From contig NZ_LMJB01000001.1 in assembly GCF_001429765.1 (NCBI RefSeq), positions 187,896 to 251,895 of the forward strand: a stretch of 64,000 nt of DNA, given 5' to 3'. The position numbers and the translations under genes were made by a program. The notes under the pieces were generated by a model. The model ran no database searches, was not told where the DNA came from, and saw nothing but the letters and a program-made list of their open reading frames with translations. Origin of the DNA: Flavobacterium sp. Root901 (lineage in GTDB: Bacteria; Bacteroidota; Bacteroidia; Flavobacteriales; Flavobacteriaceae). Positions 16,358-25,576 of the stretch are shown one piece after another (position 1 is the stretch's first letter; the number at the start of each line of letters is the position of its first letter).

Positions 16358-18784
16358 ATGACCACTACGATTATGATAACAGAAAAAAGCAATACTACCT
16401 TAACATTTGAAGATTTCAAAACGGAGGTATTGAATGACTACCGAATTGCAGTAACAAGCCGTGAATGTAGTCTTTTAGGTCGTAAAGAAGTATTGACGGG
16501 AAAAGCCAAATTTGGAATATTTGGTGACGGAAAAGAAGTTCCGCAGCTTGCGATGGCCAAAGCCTTTAAAAATGGGGATTTCCGATCTGGTTACTATCGC
16601 GATCAGACTTTTATGATGGCGATTGGCGAATTAACTGCAAAACAATTTTTTGCCGGTTTATACGGTCATACTGATTTAGCACACGATCCAATGTCAGCGG
16701 GAAGACAAATGGGCGGACACTTTGTAACGCACAGCTTAAACGAAGACGGATCCTGGAAAGACTTAACAAAACAAAAAAATTCAAGTTCAGATATATCTCC
16801 TACAGCAGGACAAATGCCAAGATTATTGGGATTGGCTCAGGCTTCAAAAATTTACAGAAACGTTAGCGGAATTACAATCAAAGACAAATTTTCTGTAAAT
16901 GGTGATGAAGTTGCGTGGGGAACAATTGGAAACGCCAGTACTTCTGAAGGTTTATTTTTTGAAACTATAAATGCTGCCGGAGTTTTACAAGTTCCGATGG
17001 TAATGAGTGTATGGGATGATGAATACGGAATTTCTGTTCACGCAAAACATCAGACTACAAAAGAAAATATCTCTGAAATATTAAAAGGATATCAAAGAGA
17101 TGAAGATTCTAAAGGCTATGAAATTTTCAGAGTAAAAGGCTGGGATTATGCAGAGCTGGTTTCAACTTACGAAAGAGCAGGCGCGATTGCCCGCGAAGAA
17201 CATATTCCGGTTTTAATTCACGTAAATGAATTAACACAGCCGCAGGGACACTCTACTTCTGGTTCTCACGAACGTTACAAAAGTTCTGAAAGACTGGCAT
17301 GGGAAAGAGATTATGACTGTATCCGTCAGATGCGTTTATGGATGATTGCCATCAACATTGCGTCTCCGGAAGAATTAGCAGAGCTTGATTTCGAATTAAA
17401 AAAAGAAGTTCTTGAAGCTAAAAAAGATGCCTGGAATGATTTTATTAATCCGATAATTGAAGACCAAAAAAATCTTTTGGATTTATTGGAGCAAATTGCG
17501 GAAGCAAGCATCAATCATAAAGACAGAATCAGAAAATATATCTCTGAATTAAAAGCTATAAAAGCACCTTTAAAAAAGGAATTACTGGTTTTTGCAAGAA
17601 AGATTCTTCGTTTTATAGAAGTTCCAAACAGTAAGGTTCTTTTATCAAACTGGATTACAAATTTTATTGAGGTTACTCAGGAAAAATTCAGCAGTAATCT
17701 GCATTCTGAGTCCGGTAAAAATGTATTTTCAGTAGAAAAAGTTCTTCCTGAATATGCAGAAAATGCAAAACCGGATTTAGACGGAAGAATGATTCTGCGT
17801 GATAATTTTGATGCTCTTTTTAGCAAATATCCTGAAACTTTAATTTTTGGAGAAGATGTTGGAAACATTGGTGACGTAAACCAAGGTCTTGAAGGCATGC
17901 AGGAAAAATACGGCGAACTTCGTGTTGCCGATGTTGGTATTCGTGAAGCAACAATTATTGGACAGGGTATTGGAATGGCATTGAGAGGTTTACGACCAAT
18001 TGCTGAAATTCAGTATTTAGATTATTTGTTGTATGCTATTCAAATCATGAGTGATGATTTGGCTACTTTACAATACAGAACTGTTGGAAAACAAAAAGCT
18101 CCATTAATTATCAGAACACGCGGACACCGTTTAGAAGGTATCTGGCATTCTGGTTCTCCAATGGGAATGATTATAAATGCGATTCGCGGAATCCATGTTT
18201 TGGTTCCGAGAGACATGACACAGGCTGCAGGATTTTATAATACTCTTTTAGAATGTGACGAGCCTGCATTAGTGATAGAATGTTTAAACGGTTATCGTTT
18301 AAAAGAAAAAACACCTTTAAACTTTGGAGAATTTAAAACACCGATTGGAGTTGTTGAAACCCTAAAAGAAGGTGCAGATATTACTTTAGTTTCTTACGGA
18401 TCAACTTTGAGGCTGGTTCAGCAGGCAGCTAATGAATTACTGGATTTAGGAATTGACTGTGAAGTTATTGATATTCAGTCTTTACTTCCGTTTGATATTA
18501 ATAAGGATATTGTAAAAAGTATCGCTAAAACAAATCGTCTTTTAGTAATCGACGAAGATGTTCCCGGCGGAGCTTCTGCTTATATTTTACAACAAATTTT
18601 GGAAGAACAAGACGCTTATAAATATCTTGACAGCAAACCGCAGACTCTTGCAGCAAAAGCTCACCGTCCGGCTTATGGAACTGATGGTGATTATTTCTCA
18701 AAACCTTCTGCCGAAGATATTTTTGAGAAAGTATACAGCATGATGAATGAAGTTAATCCTTCTAAATTTCCGGCCTTGTACTAA
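16358..18784 (+). CDS. 2-oxoacid dehydrogenase E1, fused alpha and beta subunits
   Basis: An 808-residue thiamine-diphosphate enzyme that decarboxylates branched-chain 2-oxoacids or related substrates and passes the acyl group to a lipoyl E2. The alpha half (about 20-330) carries GDGKEVPQLA, YYRDQTFMMAIG and the ThDP region NGDEVAWGTIGNASTSEG. A long charged linker rich in Lys and Glu (about 330-460) follows. The beta half starts near 470 (MILRDNFDALF...ETLIFGEDVG) and includes EIQYLDYL and IRTRGHRLEGIWHSGSP. Such fusions are common in Bacteroidota. No E2 or E3 gene is nearby, so the complex partners are encoded elsewhere. A terminator follows. Confidence 0.85.
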   Translation: MTTTIMITEKSNTTLTFEDFKTEVLNDYRIAVTSRECSLLGRKEVLTGKAKFGIFGDGKEVPQLAMAKAFKNGDFRSGYYRDQTFMMAIGELTAKQFFAGLYGHTDLAHDPMSAGRQMGGHFVTHSLNEDGSWKDLTKQKNSSSDISPTAGQMPRLLGLAQASKIYRNVSGITIKDKFSVNGDEVAWGTIGNASTSEGLFFETINAAGVLQVPMVMSVWDDEYGISVHAKHQTTKENISEILKGYQRDEDSKGYEIFRVKGWDYAELVSTYERAGAIAREEHIPVLIHVNELTQPQGHSTSGSHERYKSSERLAWERDYDCIRQMRLWMIAINIASPEELAELDFELKKEVLEAKKDAWNDFINPIIEDQKNLLDLLEQIAEASINHKDRIRKYISELKAIKAPLKKELLVFARKILRFIEVPNSKVLLSNWITNFIEVTQEKFSSNLHSESGKNVFSVEKVLPEYAENAKPDLDGRMILRDNFDALFSKYPETLIFGEDVGNIGDVNQGLEGMQEKYGELRVADVGIREATIIGQGIGMALRGLRPIAEIQYLDYLLYAIQIMSDDLATLQYRTVGKQKAPLIIRTRGHRLEGIWHSGSPMGMIINAIRGIHVLVPRDMTQAAGFYNTLLECDEPALVIECLNGYRLKEKTPLNFGEFKTPIGVVETLKEGADITLVSYGSTLRLVQQAANELLDLGIDCEVIDIQSLLPFDINKDIVKSIAKTNRLLVIDEDVPGGASAYILQQILEEQDAYKYLDSKPQTLAAKAHRPAYGTDGDYFSKPSAEDIFEKVYSMMNEVNPSKFPALY

Positions 18785-18810
18785 AAAAATTTAGATTATT
18801 GCTATAATTG

Positions 18811-18842
18811 AAAAGCTCCAAAATAATTTTGGAGCTTTTTTT
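18811..18842 (+). terminator. Intrinsic terminator of the E1 gene
   Basis: AAAAGCTCCAAAA pairs with TTTTGGAGCTTTT over a 3-base loop, then a T run. It lies between convergent genes. Confidence 0.9.
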
Positions 18843-18947
18843 ATAAAGTAAATAAATGCAAATTGGTTAATAATAACCACTAAAAAATAATGCTTTTTTC
18901 TATTAGTGGTGTCCTAATTTATTTTTTTTTGAAATCCGGATTGATCA

Positions 18948-19682
18948 TCAGATATCTTTCAAAATCAATCTCGCCTTCTCTAAATCTTCAGCGGTGTCAA
19001 TTCCAATTCCAACATGAGTGGTTTCAACCATTTTTATTCTTTTCCCAAACTCCAAATAACGTAATTGTTCTAATTTCTCCGAAGCTTCTAAAGATTTCAT
19101 TGGAAGACTGTAAAAGTCTAATAACGCCTGTTTTCTAAAAGCATAAATTCCGATGTGCTGAAAATATCGAACACCTGCATTTTTTTCTCGTGGATATGGA
19201 ATTACAGATCTTGAAAAATACAAAGCAAACTGTGATTGGTCAACGACAACTTTTACATTATTCGGATTATTGATTTCTTCTTCATTTGTAATTTCACGCA
19301 TTAACGAAGCCAAATCTACTTTATGGTCCGGATCATTTTTAAAAGCTTCTAAAACCTGTTCTAAAGGTCCGGCTTCTGTAAAAGGCTCATCGCCCTGAAC
19401 ATTTACAACTATATCAACATCCAGATTCGCTACGGCTTCGGCAATTCGGTCGCTTCCTGATTCGTGTTCTTTGATACTCATAATCGCTTTTCCTCCATTT
19501 GAAATAATTTCATCAAAAATCAAATCCGAGTCGGTTACTACAAAAACATCATCAAACAATTTTGTAGAAAGAGCCGCTTCATACGTTCTTAAAATTACCG
19601 TTTTACCACCCAGATCCTGCATCAGTTTTGCAGGAAAACGTGTCGAAGCATATCGTGCCGGAATTACCGCTATTATTTTCAT
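18948..19682 (-). CDS. kdsB: 3-deoxy-manno-octulosonate cytidylyltransferase
   Basis: A 244-residue CMP-Kdo synthetase that activates Kdo with CTP for lipid A core assembly. The nucleotide-binding N-terminus [15 protein letters not shown] is followed by the metal and sugar motif NVQGDEPF and by [13 protein letters not shown] near the end. Length is normal. It lies 61 bp downstream of the dioxygenase gene on the same strand and may be co-transcribed. A piece of an intergenic repeat (TCATTGCGAGGA) sits in the short gap before its start. Confidence 0.93.
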   Translation of the reverse strand: MKIIAVIPARYASTRFPAKLMQDLGGKTVILRTYEAALSTKLFDDVFVVTDSDLIFDEIISNGGKAIMSIKEHESGSDRIAEAVANLDVDIVVNVQGDEPFTEAGPLEQVLEAFKNDPDHKVDLASLMREITNEEEINNPNNVKVVVDQSQFALYFSRSVIPYPREKNAGVRYFQHIGIYAFRKQALLDFYSLPMKSLEASEKLEQLRYLEFGKRIKMVETTHVGIGIDTAEDLEKARLILKDI

Positions 19683-19743
19683 TTTTTATATCATTGCGAG
19701 GATCTCATCCCCAAATTAATTTATATTTTTTCTCAGCGAAATT

Positions 19744-20574
19744 TTACATGATTTTTACCGAAGTCATACTCAAAGAACCAGCCAGTAATTTGTCATTAAA
19801 CAAACTCAAATCATCGGTTTTATCTTTTAATCCTAATGTGTAAAGAAGCGGCAGATAATGTTCCGGTGTCGGAACGGCCAGCTGCATCGCTTTATTCATT
19901 TTTTCGAAATTAATTAAAGGCTGAAAATCTCCGTTTAATAAATGATCGTTAACAGTTTGACGTGCTTCAATCGCCCAGTCATAACCGTAATTATCTTTAT
20001 CAAAATTTCTGAAATCAACCATTCGAAGATTGTGAACTATATTTCCGCTGCCGATTATTAAAACGCCTTTGTAACGAAGTGCTTGTAATTTCTGAGCCAG
20101 TTCAAAATGATATTGTCCAGATTTGGTGTAATCAATACTGAGCTGAATTACAGGAACGTCTGCGTTTGGATATAAATGTTTTATCACGCTCCACGCGCCA
20201 TGGTCTAATCCCCAGTGTTCGTCTAATTCGACCATTACGGGATCCAGAATTTTCTGTGTTTCAACGGCCAGTTCCGGACTCCCTTTTGCAGGATACTGCA
20301 CATCAAAAAGTGCCTGAGGAAAACCACCAAAATCGTGAATTGTTCTCGGCATTTCCATTGAAGTCACTTTTGTTCCTTTGGTAAACCAATGTGCAGAAAC
20401 ACATAAAATAGCATTCGGCTGCGGCAGTGTCTTGGCCAGGTCCCGAAAACCAGCCACAAACTGATTTTCTTCAATGGCATTCATTGGGCTGCCGTGTCCT
20501 AAAAAAAGAACCGGCATTTTATCTGTATTCGAAAACGTTGACGAAATCGAATGTAAGTCATTTAGTGTTGTCAT
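19744..20574 (-). CDS. ygiD: Extradiol ring-cleavage dioxygenase, 4,5-DOPA type (YgiD-like)
   Basis: A 276-residue class III (LigB-type) dioxygenase. Metal-binding histidines appear in FLGHGSPMNAIEEN and SAHWF, with a further conserved segment LIIGSGNIVHNLR. The E. coli homologue YgiD cleaves L-DOPA at the 4,5 bond; the true substrate here is unknown. It is cytoplasmic. The chosen ATG gives an N-terminal extension like that of YgiD; an internal Met just before the first motif (MPVLFLGHG) is a possible alternative. It is followed on the same strand by kdsB. Confidence 0.85.
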   Translation of the reverse strand: MTTLNDLHSISSTFSNTDKMPVLFLGHGSPMNAIEENQFVAGFRDLAKTLPQPNAILCVSAHWFTKGTKVTSMEMPRTIHDFGGFPQALFDVQYPAKGSPELAVETQKILDPVMVELDEHWGLDHGAWSVIKHLYPNADVPVIQLSIDYTKSGQYHFELAQKLQALRYKGVLIIGSGNIVHNLRMVDFRNFDKDNYGYDWAIEARQTVNDHLLNGDFQPLINFEKMNKAMQLAVPTPEHYLPLLYTLGLKDKTDDLSLFNDKLLAGSLSMTSVKIM

Positions 20575-20591
20575 TGTAATTTGTTTTTTTC

Positions 20592-20682
20592 TTTAGCCAA
20601 GAATTACACGAATTCCACAAATTATTTTTTTGAATTTTTGAAATTAGTGCAATTCGTGTAATTCGTGTAATTCGTGGCTAAA
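20592..20682. repeat. Palindromic intergenic repeat (AATTCGTGT family)
   Basis: A 23-bp inverted repeat, TTTAGCCAAGAATTACACG... at 20592-20614 and its complement at 20660-20682, with one mismatch, around a 45-base centre. An additional direct copy of AATTCGTGT precedes the right arm. It fills the gap between the dioxygenase and helicase genes. It resembles REP-like elements common in Flavobacterium. Confidence 0.75.
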
Positions 20683-20686
20683 AAAA

Positions 20687-22096
20687 CTATTCCTCAAAAC
20701 TCTCGTCTTTAAAACCTATCAAATATAATTTATTTTTGGCACGCGTCATAGCAGTATAAAGCCATCTGATATAGTCATGATCGATTCCGTTTGGCAAGTA
20801 CGGCTGCTCTACAAAAACCGTATCCCACTGCCCTCCCTGTGATTTATGACATGTAATGGCGTACGAAAATTTCACCTGCAATCCGTTGAAGTATTCATTT
20901 TCTTTTACTTTTTGGAATCGCTTGTATTTCGTGGGCTCCTCTTCATAATCTTTCATTACTTCTTCATACAAACGATTGGATTCTTCATACGTTAAAGAAG
21001 GAGATTCACTTTTTATAGTATCTAAAATCAATACCGTTTCAAAAGGTTTTTGGTTTGGATAATCGACCATTCTAATTTTAACTTTGGCAAAAGTAAAACC
21101 GTATAGTTCTTTGATTCCGAAAAGCTCCAAAACTTCTATAATATCTCCATTGGCAATAAATCCGGCTTCATCACTTTCTTTCAGCCAGAAATAATTGTTT
21201 TTTACCACCATTAAAAAGTCGCCAACTGAAAGTTCGCTTTCTTTAAACAAAATCCTTGTTCGAATTTGCTCATTATACTGATTTGCCCTTTTGTTTGAGC
21301 GTACAATAAAAGCCGTATCTTCAATACTATAATTGCTGTAAGCCGTATTTATGGCATCCTGAATATCGTAACCGTCTGTTAAGCGAACAATGTCTTTAAA
21401 CTTTTTAACATTAAATTTAAACTCGGTTATAAAGCCTTCCTTAAGCAATTCTCGCAGTTCTGTTGCATTGAATAAAATCCCTGAATTTTCTTCCTGACGC
21501 ATTACTTCATCCAGTTCAATATGTTCAATTTCTTTATCATAATGCACGCCTAAAGTATGAATATCCAAAGCGGGACTTATATCTAAATTTACCGGCGGAA
21601 GCTGCGCTGTATCTCCCAGCAGAATCATTTTGCAATTGCTTCCGGAATACACATAATTAATTAAATCATCCAGAAGCGAGCCGCTGTCTAAAGTGCTGTC
21701 AGAAATCATGGAAGCCTCATCGACTATAAAAATGGTGTTTTTATGTTTGTTGACCTGTTTGGTAAAAGCCACTCCTCCACCCGATGATTTCTTAGGGAAA
21801 TATATTTTTTTATGAATAGTAAACGCTGCTGTATTTGAGTAGTTTGCAATAACTTTTGCCGCGCGTCCGGTTGGAGCGAGCAAGACAAATTTCTTATTAA
21901 TATCGCCCAGATTATTTACAATAGTCGAAATCACCGTTGTTTTTCCGGTTCCGGCATATCCTTTTAGCACAAAGATGGTACGGTTTTCCGGTTCGGTTAA
22001 AAAAATGGCAATTTTTTGAAAAAATATATCTTGTTTGTAAGTAGCTGCAAAAGGAAATCTTTTCTGTAAAATGCCGTAAAACAATGCTGAATTCAT
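20687..22096 (-). CDS. RecD/Pif1-like superfamily 1 DNA helicase
   Basis: A 469-residue SF1B helicase. Walker A is GYAGTGKTT, Walker B is FIVDEASMISD, followed by LLGDTAQLPPV (motif III) and the C-terminal UvrD_C_2 elements AITCHKSQGGQWDTVFVE and WLYTAMTRAKNKLYLIG. Such single-chain proteins unwind DNA 5' to 3' in repair or replication; the exact role here is unknown. I choose ATG 22096 (MNSALFYGILQKRFPF). A longer frame begins at 22144 but adds an unconserved stretch that covers the likely promoter. It diverges from the DUF3822-rsmD pair. Confidence 0.85.
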   Translation of the reverse strand: MNSALFYGILQKRFPFAATYKQDIFFQKIAIFLTEPENRTIFVLKGYAGTGKTTVISTIVNNLGDINKKFVLLAPTGRAAKVIANYSNTAAFTIHKKIYFPKKSSGGGVAFTKQVNKHKNTIFIVDEASMISDSTLDSGSLLDDLINYVYSGSNCKMILLGDTAQLPPVNLDISPALDIHTLGVHYDKEIEHIELDEVMRQEENSGILFNATELRELLKEGFITEFKFNVKKFKDIVRLTDGYDIQDAINTAYSNYSIEDTAFIVRSNKRANQYNEQIRTRILFKESELSVGDFLMVVKNNYFWLKESDEAGFIANGDIIEVLELFGIKELYGFTFAKVKIRMVDYPNQKPFETVLILDTIKSESPSLTYEESNRLYEEVMKDYEEEPTKYKRFQKVKENEYFNGLQVKFSYAITCHKSQGGQWDTVFVEQPYLPNGIDHDYIRWLYTAMTRAKNKLYLIGFKDESFEE

Positions 22097-22248
22097 AAGG
22101 TAAATTTGAAATACAAAGTTCGCTTTTTTTAATCGCAATGGCAATTTTAAATAGTGATACTAAAAAATAACACAGCGATAATCGTTCGCTAACGTTCTTG
22201 TAATATTGTTTTTTAAAATTGCAATTATATTAGTTCCTTTTTAATTTG

Positions 22249-22256
22249 TAAGTTTG
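22249..22256 (+). promoter_or_regulatory. -7 promoter box of DUF3822-rsmD (TAAGTTTG)
   Basis: An exact TAnnTTTG match, 55 bases before the DUF3822 start, in the divergent gap with the helicase gene. An AGCGA/TCGCT dyad lies further upstream at about 22171-22187. Confidence 0.5.
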
Positions 22257-22311
22257 TGGTCACCTTAAATTCTTTCTTGAAACAAAACAGGTAACGAATT
22301 GTAAATCAATT

Positions 22312-23133
22312 ATGTCATTACACAACAATAATATTACAACAAAAAATTATAAAAAACTTTCGATTCAGGTCTCGCTGAACGGATTTTCATTTTGCTGTTT
22401 TGATACTTTAAATAACACAATTACAGCATTTAATGAAGTTCAGTTTGATGCTTCTCAAAAACAAAATAAAATTGAGGAATCTTACGCTTCGGCATTTAAA
22501 AATCATCCTGAGTTAAAAGAAACTTATGATGATATTCTGGTGATTCATAACAACAATCTTTCAACTTTTGTTCCAACGCCTTTATTTGATGAAGATTATT
22601 TAGGAAGTTACCTGCAGTATACGACAAAAGTATTTGAAACTGATTTTTTTACTTTCGATCAAATCTCCAATTACGATATGCATTCGGTTTACATTCCGTA
22701 TATCAATATCAATAATTTTTTAATTGATAATGTTGGCTCATTTGATTACAAACATGTGAACAGCATTTTGGTTGAGAAAATATTAGAAGCTTCGAAAAAT
22801 AACGACGAGAAAAAAATGGTTGTACATTTCAATCCCAATCATTTTGAAATTATAGTAGTACAAAACCAAAAGTTATTGTTATTCAACTCTTTTGAATACC
22901 AAACTCCGGAAGATTTTATTTATTATATTCTTTTTACCGCCGAACAATTAAATTTAAACCCTGAGATTTTTCAATTAGAATTGTTAGGAACAATCAATCA
23001 AAACGATCCGTTTTATGCCATTGCTTACAAATATGTTCGAAATATTTCTTTTCTTGATGTAAGCGCTCTAAAAGAAAAAAATAATTATACAACTGCTCAG
23101 AATCAAAAACATTATATCTTATTTCAATCATGA
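22312..23133 (+). CDS. DUF3822 family protein
   Basis: A 273-residue protein that I recognise as the Bacteroidota DUF3822 family, which almost always lies directly before rsmD. It begins MSLHNNNITTKNYKKLSIQVS and has an actin/ASKHA-like feel with alternating strands, but no catalytic motif can be named. No signal peptide or membrane segment. Its last four bases (ATGA) overlap the rsmD start, so the two are translationally coupled. Function unknown; the fixed pairing with rsmD suggests a role linked to ribosome assembly or to the methyltransferase. Confidence 0.8.
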   Translation: MSLHNNNITTKNYKKLSIQVSLNGFSFCCFDTLNNTITAFNEVQFDASQKQNKIEESYASAFKNHPELKETYDDILVIHNNNLSTFVPTPLFDEDYLGSYLQYTTKVFETDFFTFDQISNYDMHSVYIPYININNFLIDNVGSFDYKHVNSILVEKILEASKNNDEKKMVVHFNPNHFEIIVVQNQKLLLFNSFEYQTPEDFIYYILFTAEQLNLNPEIFQLELLGTINQNDPFYAIAYKYVRNISFLDVSALKEKNNYTTAQNQKHYILFQS

Positions 23134-23735
23134 GAATCATTTCAGGAAAATACAAAGGACGCCGGATTTTTCCACCAAAAAACCTTCCTGTAAGACCTAC
23201 GACTGACATGAGTAAAGAAGCATTATTTAATGTTTTAAATAATCATTTTAGTTTTGACGGCTTAAAGGTTTTAGATTTATTTTCGGGAACCGGTAATATC
23301 AGTTATGAATTCGCTTCACGCGGAAGCGCACCAATTACTTCGATTGACGGTGATTTTGGATGCGTTAAATTCATCAAACAAGTGTCATCAGAATTCGATT
23401 TTGATATTGCCGCAACTAAAAGCGATGTTTTTAAATTTTTAGAAAACTGTAAAACTTCATACGATATCATTTTCGCCGATCCGCCTTACGGATTAGATCA
23501 GGCTGCTTTTGAAAGGATTGCACTTACCGTTTTTGAAAAAGAATTACTCTCTGAAGACGGCATGATGATTATCGAGCATTCTAAATACACAAAACTGGAT
23601 CATTTAAGTAATTTTTCTTTTCAGAAAAGTTACGGAGGTTCATTTTTTAGTTTCTTCGAATTAAATTCTACCGATGATGAAGAAGAACTTCCTGGCGAAT
23701 CGCCGCTAAAAATTGTTGAAGAAGACGAAGGATAA
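23130..23735 (+). CDS. rsmD: 16S rRNA (guanine966-N2)-methyltransferase
   Basis: A 201-residue SAM-dependent methyltransferase. It has the typical N-terminus MRIISGKYKGRRI, the conserved RPTTDMSKEALFN, the SAM-binding loop LDLFSGTGNISYEFASRG and the catalytic DPPY motif (FADPPYGLD). It methylates G966 of 16S rRNA in the small subunit. It overlaps the DUF3822 gene by four bases. A clear terminator follows within 20 bp. Confidence 0.93.
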   Translation: MRIISGKYKGRRIFPPKNLPVRPTTDMSKEALFNVLNNHFSFDGLKVLDLFSGTGNISYEFASRGSAPITSIDGDFGCVKFIKQVSSEFDFDIAATKSDVFKFLENCKTSYDIIFADPPYGLDQAAFERIALTVFEKELLSEDGMMIIEHSKYTKLDHLSNFSFQKSYGGSFFSFFELNSTDDEEELPGESPLKIVEEDEG

Positions 23736-23752
23736 TTTTCCTTTTAAACATA

Positions 23753-23786
23753 AAAATCCCTTGAAAATTCAAGGGGTTTTCTTTTT
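23753..23786 (+). terminator. Intrinsic terminator of the DUF3822-rsmD operon
   Basis: CCCTTGA pairs with TCAAGGG over AAAT, with a T-rich tail just after. Confidence 0.8.
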
Positions 23787-23949
23787 ATTGCATTCGGCCT
23801 GAATTTCATTCACACTGCATCTGCAACATCATTTGTAGCAATCGAAACTATTCGAAATATTGGTTTAGAATTTAAAATTCAAAAACAGGTCTGCAAATCA
23901 TATAAAGTTCACTAAACAATTGTGTAACACAATATAACATTTGCAATTA

Positions 23950-23957
23950 TACATTTG
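23950..23957 (+). promoter_or_regulatory. -7 promoter box (TACATTTG) of the small membrane protein gene
   Basis: An exact TAnnTTTG match 25 bases before the ATG at 23983. Confidence 0.5.
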
Positions 23958-23982
23958 TTAAAGAACTTTAAATCTAAAAACC

Positions 23983-24177
23983 ATGAACCTAAAAAGATTT
24001 TTCGGAGGGTTATTGACAATCCTCGGAATTGTAGGACTTATTTATACAGCCGTAATTTTTGCCGGAACTTCGGGAGAAACCAGAGATATAAAATCATTAA
24101 TTATTTATGGCATTTTAGGAATCGTTTTTTTTATGTCAGGAATCAGTTTGGTTCGTACAACAAAAGACGAATCTTAA
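23983..24177 (+). CDS. Small two-helix membrane protein
   Basis: A 64-residue protein with two clear transmembrane stretches (LLTILGIVGLIYTAVIFAG and LIIYGILGIVFFMSGISLV) separated by a short charged loop (TSGETRDIKS), and a polar C-terminal tail. It matches the kind of small inner-membrane protein common in Flavobacterium, often of unknown function. It has its own promoter box and stands alone. A palindromic repeat follows it. Confidence 0.75.
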   Translation: MNLKRFFGGLLTILGIVGLIYTAVIFAGTSGETRDIKSLIIYGILGIVFFMSGISLVRTTKDES

Positions 24178-24204
24178 ATCGTATATTAGTCGCAAGACAC
24201 AAAA

Positions 24205-24289
24205 GTCATTGCGAGGAACGAAGCAATCTCACTAACTATTACGCAAAGTTTGATTTTGCAAATGAGATTGCTTCGTTCCTTGTAATGAC
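24205..24289. repeat. Palindromic intergenic repeat (TCATTGCGAGGAACG family)
   Basis: A 27-bp inverted repeat, 24205-24231 and 24263-24289, with two mismatches and a 31-base loop. The right arm abuts the stop codon of the symporter gene. The sequence is a familiar Bacteroidota intergenic palindrome, and a 12-bp fragment of the same family occurs at about 19691-19703. Confidence 0.8.
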
Positions 24290-25540
24290 TTACTCTTCTA
24301 AAACAGGATTCAAATCAAGTTCTGTAAAATCTCTTTCTGTTTTTGAAATTATAATCGTTGCCACTGTATTTCCAATTAAATTGGTAATAGCCCTGGCTTC
24401 ACTCATAAATTTATCAACTCCTAATAAAAAAGCCAAACCTTCAACAGGAATTTTGTGAAGCGCTGTTAAGGTTGATGCCAGAACGATAAATCCGCTTCCG
24501 GTTACGCCTGCCGCACCTTTTGATGTAATCATTAAAATTCCGATTACAGTTAATATTTCGAAGAAACTCAAATGAACATCATACAATTGAGCAAGGAAAA
24601 TTACGGACATCGAAAGATAAATCGAGGTTCCGTCGAGGTTAAAAGAATATCCTGTCGGAATCACTAATCCAACAACCGATTTACTGCATCCCATTCGTTC
24701 TAGTTTCACCATTATGCTTGGCAAAGCAGCCTCAGAAGATGAAGTTCCTAAAACCAGTAAAAGTTCTTCTTTAATATATTTTAAAATTGAAAGAATGCTT
24801 ATTTTGTAATATCTGAGAATACTTCCTAAAATCAAAAAGACAAAAAGTGCCATTGTGAGATAAACACAAAGCATTAATTTTCCCAGCGGAATTAAGGTTG
24901 CCAGTCCAAACTTTCCAATTGTGTAGGCCATTCCTCCAAAAGCGCCTACTGGAGCAAGATACATAACGTACTTTAATCCGAGGAAAACTACTTTAGAAAT
25001 TCGTTCTAAAACCAAAATAGTCTGTTCTCTCTTTTTATAAAAATTCAAGGCAATTCCGCAGACAATTGCAGCCAGTAAAACCTGCAGTGTGAAATTAGAA
25101 AAGAAAAACTGGATCCATGAAAAATGCTCTGCAGATTTACTTGTATATTGGCTTGCGTCGCCTAAAGTCAATCCTGATTTGTCAATTTTTCCCGGCTGAA
25201 AAACATACGCAACTCCAACACCAATTGCCAGCGCAATGGTCGAGACTACTTCAAAATATCCGAGTGCTTTTACACCAATTCGGCCTACTTTTTTTAGGTT
25301 TCCCATTCCGGAAATTCCCAAAACAATAGTGAGGAAAATAATCGGGCCAATAAAAAGCTTGATAATGTCGACAAATTTTTTGCCTAAAATTTCCATTTTC
25401 ATACCATTTTCAGGTGAAAAATGTCCTAATAAAACTCCGGAAATAATGGCAATTATAACCCAAAAGGTCAGGTTGGTAATTACAGTGAGAAAAATACTTT
25501 TGTCAGTTTTTGAGGAAGAATTTGGAGTGGTATTATTCAT
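24290..25540 (-). CDS. Dicarboxylate/amino-acid:cation symporter (SDF family)
   Basis: A 416-residue inner-membrane transporter of the glutamate/aspartate or C4-dicarboxylate (GltP/DctA) family. The re-entrant hairpin serine motif appears as GTSSSEAALPSIM. The substrate-binding helix segment NLDGTSIYLSMSVIF follows, then SKGAAGVTGSGFIVL. Eight transmembrane helices are expected. The substrate, glutamate/aspartate or succinate, cannot be fixed from sequence. It lies directly downstream of rnpB with its own promoter box. Confidence 0.9.
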   Translation of the reverse strand: MNNTTPNSSSKTDKSIFLTVITNLTFWVIIAIISGVLLGHFSPENGMKMEILGKKFVDIIKLFIGPIIFLTIVLGISGMGNLKKVGRIGVKALGYFEVVSTIALAIGVGVAYVFQPGKIDKSGLTLGDASQYTSKSAEHFSWIQFFFSNFTLQVLLAAIVCGIALNFYKKREQTILVLERISKVVFLGLKYVMYLAPVGAFGGMAYTIGKFGLATLIPLGKLMLCVYLTMALFVFLILGSILRYYKISILSILKYIKEELLLVLGTSSSEAALPSIMVKLERMGCSKSVVGLVIPTGYSFNLDGTSIYLSMSVIFLAQLYDVHLSFFEILTVIGILMITSKGAAGVTGSGFIVLASTLTALHKIPVEGLAFLLGVDKFMSEARAITNLIGNTVATIIISKTERDFTELDLNPVLEE

Positions 25541-25562
25541 GAAATCAGATTGGTTAGTTTCA

Positions 25563-25570
25563 CAAATATA
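25563..25570 (-). promoter_or_regulatory. -7 promoter box of the symporter gene
   Basis: Reads TATATTTG on the minus strand, 22 bases upstream of the ATG at 25540 and just past the 3' end of rnpB. Confidence 0.55.
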
Positions 25571-25576
25571 TAAAAA

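Noticed and set aside
23955..24458. A 167-residue plus-strand frame covering the small membrane protein and the palindromic repeat
   Set aside because: It runs out of frame through the 64-residue membrane protein, the inverted repeat and the end of the symporter gene; not a plausible protein.
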